From an uncultured Rothia sp. (GTDB taxonomy: Bacteria > Actinomycetota > Actinomycetes > Actinomycetales > Micrococcaceae), in NCBI GenBank assembly GCA_946222285.1, contig CAMIIP010000020.1, positions 1 through 27,622 of the forward strand: a stretch of DNA of 27,622 nucleotides, read 5' to 3'. A model generated the notes under the pieces. It was not told the DNA's origin and ran no database searches. It was given only the letters and a program-made list of their open reading frames with translations. The translations under genes and the position numbers were made by a program. Position 1 is the stretch's first letter. Each line of letters opens with the position of its first letter. Below, piece by piece: positions 15,895-23,911 of this stretch.

Positions 15895-17295
15895 CTATAG
15901 TCCGCGAGAAATACGCACCATCTCTTCGCGGTCTACAACCTTGACGCGCTTACGCGGCTGACCTGCGGCGTCCAGAGCTGCCTCACCCAGTGACTTCTCG
16001 TGAGCATCCAGCTTATGCCAGCCTTCCCAGCTCACGTATTCAACGCCCTTAGAGTCGAGGTATTCGGTGAACTTCTCGGCGTCCGGTTCGGTGGCGGTGT
16101 AGAGGTTTTCGCGGTCTTCGAGCAGGTGGGTCACTGTTTCCAGCGCATCAGACTTAGTGGAGCCAATTAGACCGACGGGACCGCGCTTAATCCAGCCGGT
16201 GGCGTAGAGTCCGGGAACAGCCTCGCCGTCGGTATCTACTACTCGACCTTCAACGTTGGTGATGACGCCGCGGTTGGGGTCGAAGCCAACCTCGGGTAGC
16301 TCAGAACCGAAGTAGCCGATAGCACGGTAGACCGCCTGCATGGGGTACTCGATGAACTCGCCGGTGGGGGTGATGCCGCCTTCGCCGTCCAGCTTGTTGC
16401 GTTCCATCTTCAAACCGGTCACCTTGCCGTCTTCGCCCAAAATCTCAGCCGGTGACTGCAAGAAGTGCAGGTGCAGACGCCGGGAGGCGGTGCCGGGGTT
16501 TTCTTTCTGATCTTCAAGCCAGCCGCGCAGAACCTTGGTCATCACCTTAATCTGGGCATTGTTTTCCATGGCTTCTTCGGAAGCGGCATCGAACTGGAAG
16601 TCCTCTTCATAGAGCACGATATCGACGTCGCGGGAGTGGGCGAGCTCGCGCAATTCCAGCGGAGTGAACTTGATTTGGGCAGGGCCGCGGCGTCCGAAAA
16701 TGTGAACGTCGGTGACCGGTGAAGCTTTCAGACCCTCGTAGACGTGGTCGGGGATTTCGGTAACCAGCATGTCGTCGGCGTGCTTGGAGAGTACCCGGGC
16801 GACGTCCAGAGCCACGTTACCGTTACCCAGCACAGCAACTTCCTTGGCAGTCAATGGCCACTCACGAGGATAGTCAGGGTGAGCGTCGTACCAAGAAACA
16901 AAATCAGAGGCGCCGTAAGAGCCATCGAGATCAGCGCCGGGAATATCCAGCGGAGCGTCCTTGATGGCACCTGTTGCGAAGATGATGGCGTCGTAGTGCT
17001 CGCGTAGCTCTTCGAGAGTTACATCTACACCGTATTCAACGTTGCCGAAGAAGCGAATATCACCGCGGTCCATAATCTTGTGAAGCGCACCAATGATGCC
17101 CTTAATACGCGGGTGGTCAGGGGCAACGCCGTAACGAATCAGGCCAAAGGGCGCCGGATAGCGGTCAAAAATATCAATAGAAACTTGAACCTCGCCGTCC
17201 TTAACTTCTTTGGACTTGGTGAGGATATCCGCTGCATAAACACCAGCGGGACCAGAGCCAATTACAGCAACGCGCAGAGGGCGGGCTTTAGTCAC
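15895..17295 (-). CDS. fprA: Ferredoxin/adrenodoxin-type NADP+ reductase (FprA family)
   Basis: An intact 466-residue flavoprotein. The N-terminal FAD site is VAVIGSGPAGVYAADIL (about 9-25), followed by DRYPAPFGLIRYGVAPDHP. The NADP-binding site is AVLGNGNVALDVARVL near 158-173 with the specificity loop FGRRGPAQIKFT, and the closing FAD motif is GWIKRGPVGLIGSTKSDA near 367. This is the adrenodoxin-reductase-like FprA of actinobacteria, passing electrons between NADPH and ferredoxin. The start is a GTG at 17295 with AAAGGAAG just upstream. Nothing upstream in the operon suggests a dedicated partner. Confidence 0.95.
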   Translation of the reverse strand: MTKARPLRVAVIGSGPAGVYAADILTKSKEVKDGEVQVSIDIFDRYPAPFGLIRYGVAPDHPRIKGIIGALHKIMDRGDIRFFGNVEYGVDVTLEELREHYDAIIFATGAIKDAPLDIPGADLDGSYGASDFVSWYDAHPDYPREWPLTAKEVAVLGNGNVALDVARVLSKHADDMLVTEIPDHVYEGLKASPVTDVHIFGRRGPAQIKFTPLELRELAHSRDVDIVLYEEDFQFDAASEEAMENNAQIKVMTKVLRGWLEDQKENPGTASRRLHLHFLQSPAEILGEDGKVTGLKMERNKLDGEGGITPTGEFIEYPMQAVYRAIGYFGSELPEVGFDPNRGVITNVEGRVVDTDGEAVPGLYATGWIKRGPVGLIGSTKSDALETVTHLLEDRENLYTATEPDAEKFTEYLDSKGVEYVSWEGWHKLDAHEKSLGEAALDAAGQPRKRVKVVDREEMVRISRGL

Positions 17296-17460
17296 AGTTC
17301 TTCCTTTCGCTGCCCGATCTCCGACTCGATTTTGCCGGACGCGCGGGCGGGTTGATGATGCACTGCCCCCAAGTTTACTTGGCTGTTCGGGGGTTTGCTG
17401 TGGAGAACGTTACGCGCAGCGAAAAAGGGGAGGTTTCTATGACTTATTTGGGGATGGAAC

Positions 17461-17519
17461 TGACCGGCTAAGCTCGTTTTGACCGTCATAGACCTGGTCA
17501 AAACGAGCTCAGCCGGTCA
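17461..17519. repeat. 59-bp palindromic repeat, copy 3
   Basis: Arms 17461-17485 and 17495-17519, centre TCATAGACC. It lies 23 nt beyond the stop of the YagU-like gene and in the upstream region of fprA. It is the only copy here without a nearby partner copy. Confidence 0.94.
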
Positions 17520-17542
17520 CTTACCTGAAGACCTCAGCGAAT

Positions 17543-18130
17543 CTAGCCCGCTTGACTTTCTAACGGGAACTCAGCATCGGGCTCATGAGTAATTCTGTTG
17601 CGAATATCGCGTCGCACCACTTCGATAGTCCATAGCCACACAATATGACCAAAGAATTCAGAGAAATGCTCCTCAAAAGGCTGGTTCCAAGGAGCAGGAA
17701 CGATTCCCATGGCAGGCATCAAAACCACATGGAACGCAACGTACACCACAATGCCAAAAGCGGCACCTTGCCAGAGTTTAATCTTGGGCCAGTACTCGGC
17801 AATGAGGCAGTATGTGAGGGCAAACACAATAGAAAAGGCAAAGTGAATGATGAAGCTAGCATAGGGAAGGTCGTTGCCCAGCCAAGTATAGGTGGCATGG
17901 GTTGTTTCTGGACTCATGCCGAATAGCTCCAAAAGCGCTTGCGGAGGATTCGTGGCATTGCGTTCGGGAGTTCGCGGCGGAAGGGGCACTTCCCAGCCAA
18001 ATTTGACAATGGCAGAAAGAATTCCTCCCAGCAAACCGGCAATAAATGCTGCCCCAAATCGACGGCGCAGAGGATCAGTAATAGTTGAGAAAGTAATCTT
18101 GGGCTTTACACAACGAGTGATTGCATTCAT
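17543..18130 (-). CDS. YagU-like inner-membrane protein (DUF1440)
   Basis: The 195-residue protein matches E. coli YagU along its length. Shared segments include the first helix ending in KFGWEVPLPPR near 42-52, CLIAEYWPKIKLWQG near 109-123, the FGHIVW segment and the end RRDIRNRITHEPDAEFPL. Four hydrophobic spans are visible near 27-45, 90-113, 122-145 and 160-172. YagU has been linked to acid tolerance in E. coli, but the molecular role is unknown. ATG 18130 has AAAGG 6 nt upstream. It lies 122 nt after the permease gene on the same strand; shared transcription is possible. A 59-bp palindrome follows its stop. Confidence 0.9.
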   Translation of the reverse strand: MNAITRCVKPKITFSTITDPLRRRFGAAFIAGLLGGILSAIVKFGWEVPLPPRTPERNATNPPQALLELFGMSPETTHATYTWLGNDLPYASFIIHFAFSIVFALTYCLIAEYWPKIKLWQGAAFGIVVYVAFHVVLMPAMGIVPAPWNQPFEEHFSEFFGHIVWLWTIEVVRRDIRNRITHEPDAEFPLESQAG

Positions 18131-18252
18131 GAGGGACCTTTCGTAGCATCGGCGACACCTACGGAGAAAAATAGGTTATCTGATACCACTTACCCTATGT
18201 TGGCTAGCCCTTTAGTTATACGCGTTTACGTTGGTATTACTTGGTGTTTAGT

Positions 18253-19455
18253 TTAGCTCGACTCAAAGACCGCAGAAGAAGGCTTCATCACCTGATTCAC
18301 AAAGTAGAGCACCACGCCACAGACCGTAAGCACCCCACCAATCACAGCCACACCCGAAACAGCTCCCACCACAGTATTGCCGTAGCTGGGAGTCAGCATG
18401 TAAATTCCAGCGGCGAGGGTTATCAGTAGCATGAGCACACACATTGTCAGTGAGCTCTTTTTACCTGTGGCACGGTACTTAGCGAAGATCGCACCGGCAT
18501 AGTAGAAGCCCACAAAGATAGAGAGGCAATCGACTGTGTCGTAAAAGAACCCCTCGTTGATAAGCGCCAAAAAGAGAATCACCATAGCAAGGACGGCGGT
18601 GGTCACCTCAGCTTTGAGACCGTGCGCGAAGAGGTTAGGCAGATCATGCTTCTCAGCCATCGCTTCCACGCCACGAACGGTAGGCAGCAGGGTTGAACCC
18701 AGTGCCATTACTGCGGAAAGAGAAACAGCAATCACCACAAGAAGGTGATCAAGAACGGCATCGATTCCATAGAGAGAAATCACTACCGCCACCAGCACAA
18801 ACGTAATTCCCATGGTGATTACTGCCAGACGCGCGGCAGCTGCCGGGGCGCCGTCGTCCGACTCCTCAGAAAGAGCAAAGGCGGTGTCGAATCCCCAGAA
18901 GGCAAAAACAGCGATGAGAAACCCCTGAATAAATCCAGCGAAGGTAACTTGCGGAATGATAGGAGCGTGGTTGGCAACGAACATCAGCACCACTAACGCC
19001 ACCGCCGCCGCGACGTGTGCAATCAGCGAGAGCACCTGAACCACACTGGTGATTTTGAGAGAAACGTTATTAAGTACCTGCGCTAGAGCAATAAGAACCG
19101 CGCCCAACACGAACGCACCCAGCGTGCTATAAAGCTCTAGCAAAGAGAGGATTCCCGTTGCCGCCACATAGGCCAGACCGCTCGTTGCCACGATGCCAGA
19201 AACCGCCAGCGCATAACCGTTCAGCCAGGCAAAAGCGCCCCGGTTCCATGAATAGACAGTGCCTCGTTGCGGGTTCACAGCGGTATTCTGCGCGTAGCTC
19301 CTTGCCACATACCAGGAAAGTAGACCCGCCAGCAGATAGACGGCAATAGACCAGAGACCACAAAAAGTAACGATAAGGGGCGCCGTTACCACTGCCGAAT
19401 ACGCCTGCGCACTCGAAGAGAGCGTAATAGGAAACAGATGTTTGGTATCAAGCAT
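18253..19455 (-). CDS. APC-superfamily amino acid/polyamine permease
   Basis: A 400-residue membrane protein with about 11-12 hydrophobic spans. The first helix after SSSAQAYSAVVTAPLIVTF and the later AFWGFDTAFALSEESDD segment (helix 6 with the charged exit) are typical of APC permeases. It follows the glutathionylspermidine synthase-family gene by about 50 nt, so it is probably the third gene of an operon with the YgiB-like lipoprotein and that ligase. This suggests a substrate related to polyamines, peptides or amino acids, but the sequence does not fix it. I preferred ATG 19455 over an in-frame TTG two codons upstream; the ribosome site (GAAAG) is weak. Confidence 0.88.
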   Translation of the reverse strand: MLDTKHLFPITLSSSAQAYSAVVTAPLIVTFCGLWSIAVYLLAGLLSWYVARSYAQNTAVNPQRGTVYSWNRGAFAWLNGYALAVSGIVATSGLAYVAATGILSLLELYSTLGAFVLGAVLIALAQVLNNVSLKITSVVQVLSLIAHVAAAVALVVLMFVANHAPIIPQVTFAGFIQGFLIAVFAFWGFDTAFALSEESDDGAPAAAARLAVITMGITFVLVAVVISLYGIDAVLDHLLVVIAVSLSAVMALGSTLLPTVRGVEAMAEKHDLPNLFAHGLKAEVTTAVLAMVILFLALINEGFFYDTVDCLSIFVGFYYAGAIFAKYRATGKKSSLTMCVLMLLITLAAGIYMLTPSYGNTVVGAVSGVAVIGGVLTVCGVVLYFVNQVMKPSSAVFESS

Positions 19456-19506
19456 GGGCAAGCTTTCGGTTGAATTGTGGTGGGGGATGACTAGGCATAT
19501 GAAGAG

Positions 19507-20789
19507 CTAATTTTTGATGATATTAGGGACGAAACGGCAGTAATAATCGGTGACCGGACCGTCCGATTCGCGGATACCCACACCGAACGATTCGCCGTCC
19601 ACCACCCAGGATCCGAGAACAGGATAATTAGAACGCCCCTGCTCATCTTTGAAATTGGGAATTTGCACGTACTCCTGAAAAACGTAGCCTTCCTCACCAT
19701 AGCGGCCGGGCTAAACTAAAGTTTTCGTAGGGGTGTGAATCTCAATGTTGTCACCTTCACGCCCGTGAAGCGGTTTCTTGACATACTCGTTCATAAAGCG
19801 GGGCGCATCGATATAGGTTTTCAGCAAATTCTCATGGTAAGGGTAGATGTACCAGAGCGCCGCCGAGAGCATCTTATTGGAAAGGAACATCTTCCACGCC
19901 GGCTCAATCCAACCACGCGGTTTCGTCTCGATGAGTTGCTGACCGAACTCTTCGCTGATGAGATCTTCCCAGGGATAGAGCTTGAAAATATGGTCGATGG
20001 GATCATCGTGTTCATCAACAAATCTTCCGGTATCCCAGTTGAAACCCACCTGACTCATCTCAATCCGCTGAGCCATCGAAAGAGGCTGATTGCTCTCGCT
20101 ATAGAGAGTATTGCCGCTTGAATCGCGGGCAGTAAAACCCGCTTGAATCGCGCAATCGCGCAGGTACTCAACGGTCATAATGTCTTCCCCCGACTCGTCC
20201 AGCGCCGTGTACCCAAAATGAAGTTTAGGGTTGGGATTGCTGTGGACGTCGTGGCGCAGGGAATCACGGTACTTGGCAAAGCGGTTCACCAGAGCTTCAT
20301 GTAGGCCGTTCCACTGGTCATACTCGGTCTTTCCCTGCTTGATGAACATGTCTTCAAACCAGTACCACTGCACAATGGAGCCCTCCACTAAACCTGTGGG
20401 GGGGTATCCGCGTTGTACTCCAGCATTTTGGCGGGTGTGGAAGGATCCGAATAGACCAAATCAAAGCGACCGTAGAGATCTGGGTCTTTGCGATTGAGCG
20501 ACTCGATAGCGTACTCCAACCCCGCTGGCGAAATGCCCATCTGGGCGAAGGGAGAGCCCGGGTTGAGTTGCTCCTCCGCTAGAAAACGTGCCGCTTCCAA
20601 GCTCATGGTGTGCAGATTATCGGTGACTTCCTCTAGGTGAAGTACCTCAGCCATGGAGAACTGATAAGCTGCGTTCTCGTTCCAGTAGTGAACGGTTGCG
20701 CCGTCTTTCTCTGCCTCGTTATAAATCAGACCCTGGCGTTTAATAGTTTCCTGCCAGTTATCGCGCGGAATCATGGGAATGCGTTCCAT
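19507..20789 (-). pseudogene. Glutathionylspermidine synthase-family ATP-grasp ligase (YgiC-like), with a frameshift and a stop
   Basis: The ATG at 20789, with AAGGAG upstream, opens a frame reading MERIPMIPRDNW to EYNADTPPQV, then stops. The family block YNADTPT shows that the frame should pass on at a run of seven G (plus strand, 20398-20404): one more or two fewer bases joins it to GLVEGSIVQWYWFED. The second part runs to a TAG at 19711-19713 after TPTKTLV. The same frame continues as PGRYGEEGYVFQEYVQIP and GSWVVDGESFGVGIRESDGP to a TAG at 19507. The stop is best explained as CAG to TAG, because VQPGRYGEEG is usual there. The restored ligase would have about 427 residues (PF03738). YgiC-type homologues ligate a peptide to an amine, but their substrates are largely unknown. 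Confidence 0.87.
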
Positions 20790-20869
20790 GTAGCTCCTTA
20801 TTTAAAGAATTGCGGCTAAAGGTGGGGCACTGTGCCCGCCAGCTGTTCGGCTATAGCGCCGGTTAAAAG

Positions 20870-21325
20870 TTATGAGCCCGAGCCGCCACCCTTGGAGCCG
20901 AAGCCACCGCGGGACGTTCCAGACTTAACCGTTGTTTTACCGTTATCGCTCTTAGAGACAGTTCCTCCCCTACTGCCCACCACGGTAGAGGTACTGTTTT
21001 CATCTTTTTCTTGAGGGTTCCGCTTGGTAGCTTGCTGATTCGCAGAAATCTTGTCGCCCACCGCAGGGATAGTGTTAGCGCGATTATTGTTCAAGAAAAA
21101 TGGCATCCACATCCACGCATGACTCGAATGTGAGTGACTAGTGTTCTCGCACTCTTTATCTTCAACGCGTTCCTGGGTTTGCTCATCCACGCAGACCTGC
21201 GCGTAATCGGCGTCCGTTTCTTGAGTTTCTTCATCCGAAGAACAGCCGGTCAGCGCAATGGCGAGCGCCGAGACAGCACCAATCGCTACGATGCGCGAAG
21301 ATTTACGACGGGTTATTGGACTCAT
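20870..21325 (-). CDS. YgiB-like lipoprotein upstream of the GSP-synthase-family gene
   Basis: This 151-residue protein has a lipoprotein signal: basic MSPITRRKSSR, a hydrophobic stretch and the lipobox ALTGC with Cys28. After it come an acidic linker, VCVDEQTQERVEDKEC (two Cys), a Trp/Met patch WMWMPFF and a Ser/Gly-rich end with SRGGFG. The order lipoprotein signal, Cys-containing DCV/CVD part, W-M-P patch and terminal RGGFG parallels E. coli YgiB (DUF1190), encoded just before ygiC. The same order here supports the link, though overall similarity is low. AAAGG lies before ATG 21325. Likely anchored outside the membrane; function unknown. Confidence 0.8.
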   Translation of the reverse strand: MSPITRRKSSRIVAIGAVSALAIALTGCSSDEETQETDADYAQVCVDEQTQERVEDKECENTSHSHSSHAWMWMPFFLNNNRANTIPAVGDKISANQQATKRNPQEKDENSTSTVVGSRGGTVSKSDNGKTTVKSGTSRGGFGSKGGGSGS

Positions 21326-21463
21326 CTGAGCCTTTCATAGGTGCTGCGAGGTGTGATGTGTGAAGACTAATTCGATTGTAGAGGGCGCGACTTATACGAG
21401 CGCAAGTGTTACGGACGGGGTGTCTCTTGGGCGGAGTGAGCGGTTCCGTTTCCGTGAGGGGAA

Positions 21464-21554
21464 AGTATACTTTTAGCGCGAAAATACAGCTGTGTGAGTG
21501 TATTTAAGGGCTGAAAGTGTACGGCGTCTTGATACACAAAGTTTGGTGTACTTA
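21464..21554. repeat. GTGTAC-rich repeat of about 91 bp, copy A
   Basis: It aligns along its whole length, in the same orientation, with 22886-22977. Shared blocks include TGTGTGAGTGTATTT, GCTGAAAGTGTACGG and ACACAAAGTTTGGTGTACTT. Internal inverted pairs (AAATACA/TGTATTT and GTGTAC/GTACAC forms) suggest a structured or protein-binding element. Confidence 0.9.
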
Positions 21555-21567
21555 CTATCGCGTAAAG

Positions 21568-21626
21568 GTACCGGCGTAGCTCGTTTTGACCGGGGGTAAC
21601 GTGGTCAAAACGAGCTTAGCCGGTCA
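21568..21626. repeat. 59-bp palindromic repeat, copy 4
   Basis: Arms 21568-21592 and 21602-21626. The outermost two bases (GT instead of TG) break the terminal pairing. It lies 110 nt before the quinone oxidoreductase gene. Confidence 0.93.
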
Positions 21627-21736
21627 GGACTATAGATACTCCGAACGAGATCAGTAGAAAAACTTTCCGTTAAGGGAAGATATATCCCGCCCTCAGCGTT
21701 TTACTGTTGTTTCAATAAACGAGCAGAAGGCAGATC

Positions 21737-22754
21737 ATGAAAAGCTATCAAGTCACTCAGTACGGCGATATTTCTAAGATGCAGTGGAATGAACAAGCGG
21801 TGCCCTCTCCCGGCGCGCACGAAATTGTAGTGAAAGTGGCGGCGAGCGGCGTCAACCCCGTGGATATTATGCTGGCGCACGGCGATTTTAAGCTGGTTTT
21901 TCCCAAGGATCTGCCTTTCACCCTCGGCAACGAATGTGCTGGAACGGTGACGGCGGTAGGTTCGGGCGTCCGCAAGTTTAAGGTGGGCGATGAGGTTTTT
22001 GCGCGCCCTCGTGAGGAGCATATGGGCACCTTTGCCGATTTTGCGTTGGCGCATGAGAACGATGCCGCGCTCAAACCCGTCAATCTTTCGATGGTTGAAG
22101 CTGCTTCGATTCCGCTCGTCATGCTCACCGCGATTCAGGCTTTTACCGAGAGTTCCTCGGTAAAACCGGGAAGCAAGGTTTTTGTGCAGGGTGGCACTGG
22201 CGAGCTGGGTTCGATCGCGATTCAGGTTGCCAAGCATTTGGGCGCGTTTGTGGCTACCACCGTGAGTACCCCCCAATGTGGAGTTGGCGAAGGAGCTGGG
22301 TGCCGACATCGTCATTGATTACCGCACCGAAAAGTACGAGGACGTTCTGCATGATTATGACGTGGTTCTCGATACTCTCGGCGGGGATGAGACGACGCGC
22401 GCCATGCAGGTTTTGGCACCCGGCGGAACGGTGGTGAGCGTGGTGGGGCCGCCCGATACATCGCTGGCTGATGCGGCAAAGAAGCGCTGGCTCAAGCCGC
22501 TCATGTTTGCGCTAAGTTATAAGACGCGGACGGCGGCGAAGAAGCTGGGTGTGAACTATAAGTTCTTGCTCATGCACGCAGACGGCGCTGTATTAGATGC
22601 TTATCGCCCGGTTTTGGAGTCGGGCGAAATTCGCCCGGTCGTGGGTTCGGTGTTTGCGTTTGAGGATATGCCCGAGGCGCTGGAGTTGGCGAAGGCGGGC
22701 AAGGTCGAGGGCAAGCCAAAGCCTAAACCGGGCAAGATTGTGGTGGAGATGTAG
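21737..22754 (+). pseudogene. Quinone oxidoreductase-like medium-chain reductase, frameshifted
   Basis: The ATG at 21737 (AGAAGG upstream) opens the catalytic domain: KVAASGVNPVDIMLAHGDF, TLGNECAGTVTAVGSGVRKF, VGDEVFARP. The cofactor domain begins VFVQGGTGELGSIAIQVAKHLGA, in place of the usual GGAGGVG. After VATTVSTP a run of six C (22269-22274) has one base too many. Without it the frame continues NVELAKELGADIVIDYRTEKYEDVLHDYD and ends KPKPGKIVVEM at 22754, a normal 338 residues. The family is zinc-free NADPH:quinone reductase/alcohol dehydrogenase-like. The gene is flanked on both sides by a 59-bp palindrome and, outside that, by the GTGTAC-rich repeat. Confidence 0.87.
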
Positions 22755-22794
22755 GACGGCGCGAGCGGCAACTGAAAGCCCAGCAAGAAGCGAG

Positions 22795-22853
22795 TGACCG
22801 GCTAAGCTCGTTTTGACCATCGTAGAGGTGGTCAAAACAAGCTTAGCCGGTCA
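22795..22853. repeat. 59-bp palindromic repeat, copy 5
   Basis: Arms 22795-22819 and 22829-22853, centre TCGTAGAGG. It lies 40 nt after the quinone oxidoreductase stop and is followed by TTTTTG on the plus strand, so this copy could also end transcription. Confidence 0.94.
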
Positions 22854-22885
22854 TTTTTGTAAGCTCCTCCCCGCGCCCGGCCAGA

Positions 22886-22977
22886 AGTACACTTTTAAGC
22901 GCAGAAATACACTTGTGTGAGTGTATTTTCGAGCTGAAAGTGTACGGTGTCTTGGTACACAAAGTTTGGTGTACTTT
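22886..22977. repeat. GTGTAC-rich repeat of about 92 bp, copy B
   Basis: Same orientation as copy A. Left arm 22887-22912 and right arm 22921-22945 form a large imperfect hairpin bounded by GTACAC and GTGTAC. A second hairpin, GTACACAAAGTTTGGTGTAC, follows at 22955-22974. Confidence 0.9.
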
Positions 22978-23090
22978 CTACTGTTCAAAAGATGCCGCTA
23001 GGTTTCGCTCTGACCATTACATGACGGTCAGCGGTTTGAGTAGTCATAAATTCATGACATTCAGAATGTGTTCTGAATTCAAGATTTTCT

Positions 23091-23120
23091 GCGACTGTAA
23101 CTTCTAGAAGTTACAGTCGC
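23091..23120. terminator. Perfect 30-bp palindrome, possible terminator
   Basis: GCGACTGTAACTTCT (23091-23105) is followed directly by its exact reverse complement (23106-23120). It lies 17 nt beyond the stop of the minus-strand membrane protein gene. No strong T run follows on the minus strand (AGAAAATCTT), so it may instead be an operator. Confidence 0.55.
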
Positions 23121-23136
23121 CGATCACTTCTCTTGG

Positions 23137-23732
23137 CTAATTTACTTCCGATGAAGCAGATAAACCCTTGTCGTCGCGAATCCAGGAATTCCCTATCGCG
23201 TCACGGAACTGGAGGAAATTAACCTTCCATTTAGGGCTATTCAACACCGGTGTACCGTGATCACATTCTTCGTAATAACGTGCTGTGGTCCAGCCTGACT
23301 TCTTCTCAGAAGGTAATGCTTCTTTCTCATTTTGAACTTTTATCCATACGAATTTTCCAGGCGGAAGAATTTGGACATTCAGCGTTGAAGGGGAGAATTC
23401 TGCTTTGCGAGTTTGAAAGTTATAGGTTCGGCAGTTAACGTTCGCAACGAGGTCGTAGACTGGAACGTCAGAGTTGTTTTGGATAACTACTCTCGTTCCC
23501 CAATCTATAGATTCTATCCAAGCTGAAATTCGCGAAGCATGTTGCCTACGTTCACGATCATCACTTTTCTTATCCCGATTTCTTTCAATTTTGACTTGCT
23601 TTGAACTTCGGCTAATTGCTTATCCGAGGATTCAAGTTGACCTTTTGTATACCAAGCTGCAACTGCGGCAGCGACTAGGGCAAGGATTGCAGTAACAGCT
23701 GCAATTATTTCTGAGAGGTTTCCGATTTCCAT
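23137..23732 (-). pseudogene. Single-span membrane protein of unknown function, frameshifted
   Basis: From ATG 23732 the product begins MEIGNLSEIIAAVTAILAL, an N-terminal membrane span (about 8-30), then a charged helix (YTKGQLESSDKQLAEVQSK), and goes out of frame near 23590-23605. Restoring one base there gives KIERNRDKKSDDRERRQH, then RISAWIESIDWGTRVVIQNN and NSDVPVYDLVANVNC, a beta-rich domain, ending SASSEVN at the TAG 23137-23139. The total is about 198 residues. The build (TM anchor, coiled helix, immunoglobulin-like domain with PVYDLV) is met in uncharacterised proteins of accessory regions. I do not recognise a named family. The sequence after the shift keeps one long open frame of about 150 codons, which argues it is real coding DNA. 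Confidence 0.72.
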
Positions 23733-23898
23733 GAGGGATCTTTCAGTAGATGTTGGGGTACTTTCAGAATATTTCAAGTAATTATTTAGTTCTAGAACAA
23801 AACTCTCTGGACGCAATATGACATTAAAGAACTTAAGTTACGTTTACCTTTAGCCCATGTTGTACAGACCAATCAGCTCCATATCACCCTCCCCCGGC

Positions 23899-23904
23899 TA
23901 CAAT
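23899..23904 (+). promoter_or_regulatory. -10 element for a leaderless hsdM transcript
   Basis: TACAAT ends 7 nt before the hsdM ATG, so transcription would begin at or within a base of the start codon. There is no ribosome site before this ATG. This arrangement is the hallmark of leaderless actinobacterial mRNAs. No good -35 is seen. Confidence 0.55.
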
Positions 23905-23911
23905 TAGCTTC

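Larger units (their letters stand above)
21326..21736. other. Gene-free stretch with two repeats upstream of the quinone oxidoreductase
   Basis: No protein gene is supported here. It contains the 91-bp GTGTAC repeat (21464-21554) and the fourth 59-bp palindrome (21568-21626), only 13 nt apart, between divergent genes. Confidence 0.75.
22755..23136. other. Gene-free stretch with three repeat structures
   Basis: No protein gene is supported. From left to right it holds the fifth 59-bp palindrome (22795-22853), copy B of the GTGTAC repeat (22886-22977), an unassigned AT-richer part and a perfect 30-bp palindrome at 23091-23120. Confidence 0.75.

Noticed and set aside
19491..19700. 69-codon minus-strand frame at the end of the ligase gene
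   Set aside because: The other minus-strand frame encodes the conserved C-terminus of the ligase at the same place, so this frame is a shadow.
5244..22274. Programmed ribosomal frameshifting at the homopolymer runs
   Set aside because: No consistent slippery heptamer followed by a stimulating structure was seen, the direction of shift differs between genes, and the families concerned are not known to use it.
21701..22315. Long open frame on the minus strand opposite the quinone oxidoreductase gene
   Set aside because: It lies antisense to clear family motifs, is basic and low-complexity, and has no family resemblance; it is a shadow of the real gene.
1007..22853. CRISPR array based on the recurring 59-bp unit
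   Set aside because: The copies are isolated and kilobases apart, are nearly full palindromes, and no cas gene is present.
1007..22853. 59-bp palindromes as ordinary rho-independent terminators
   Set aside because: Only copy 5 is followed by a T run, and two copies lie between divergent genes where no terminator is needed; a terminator role may be secondary.
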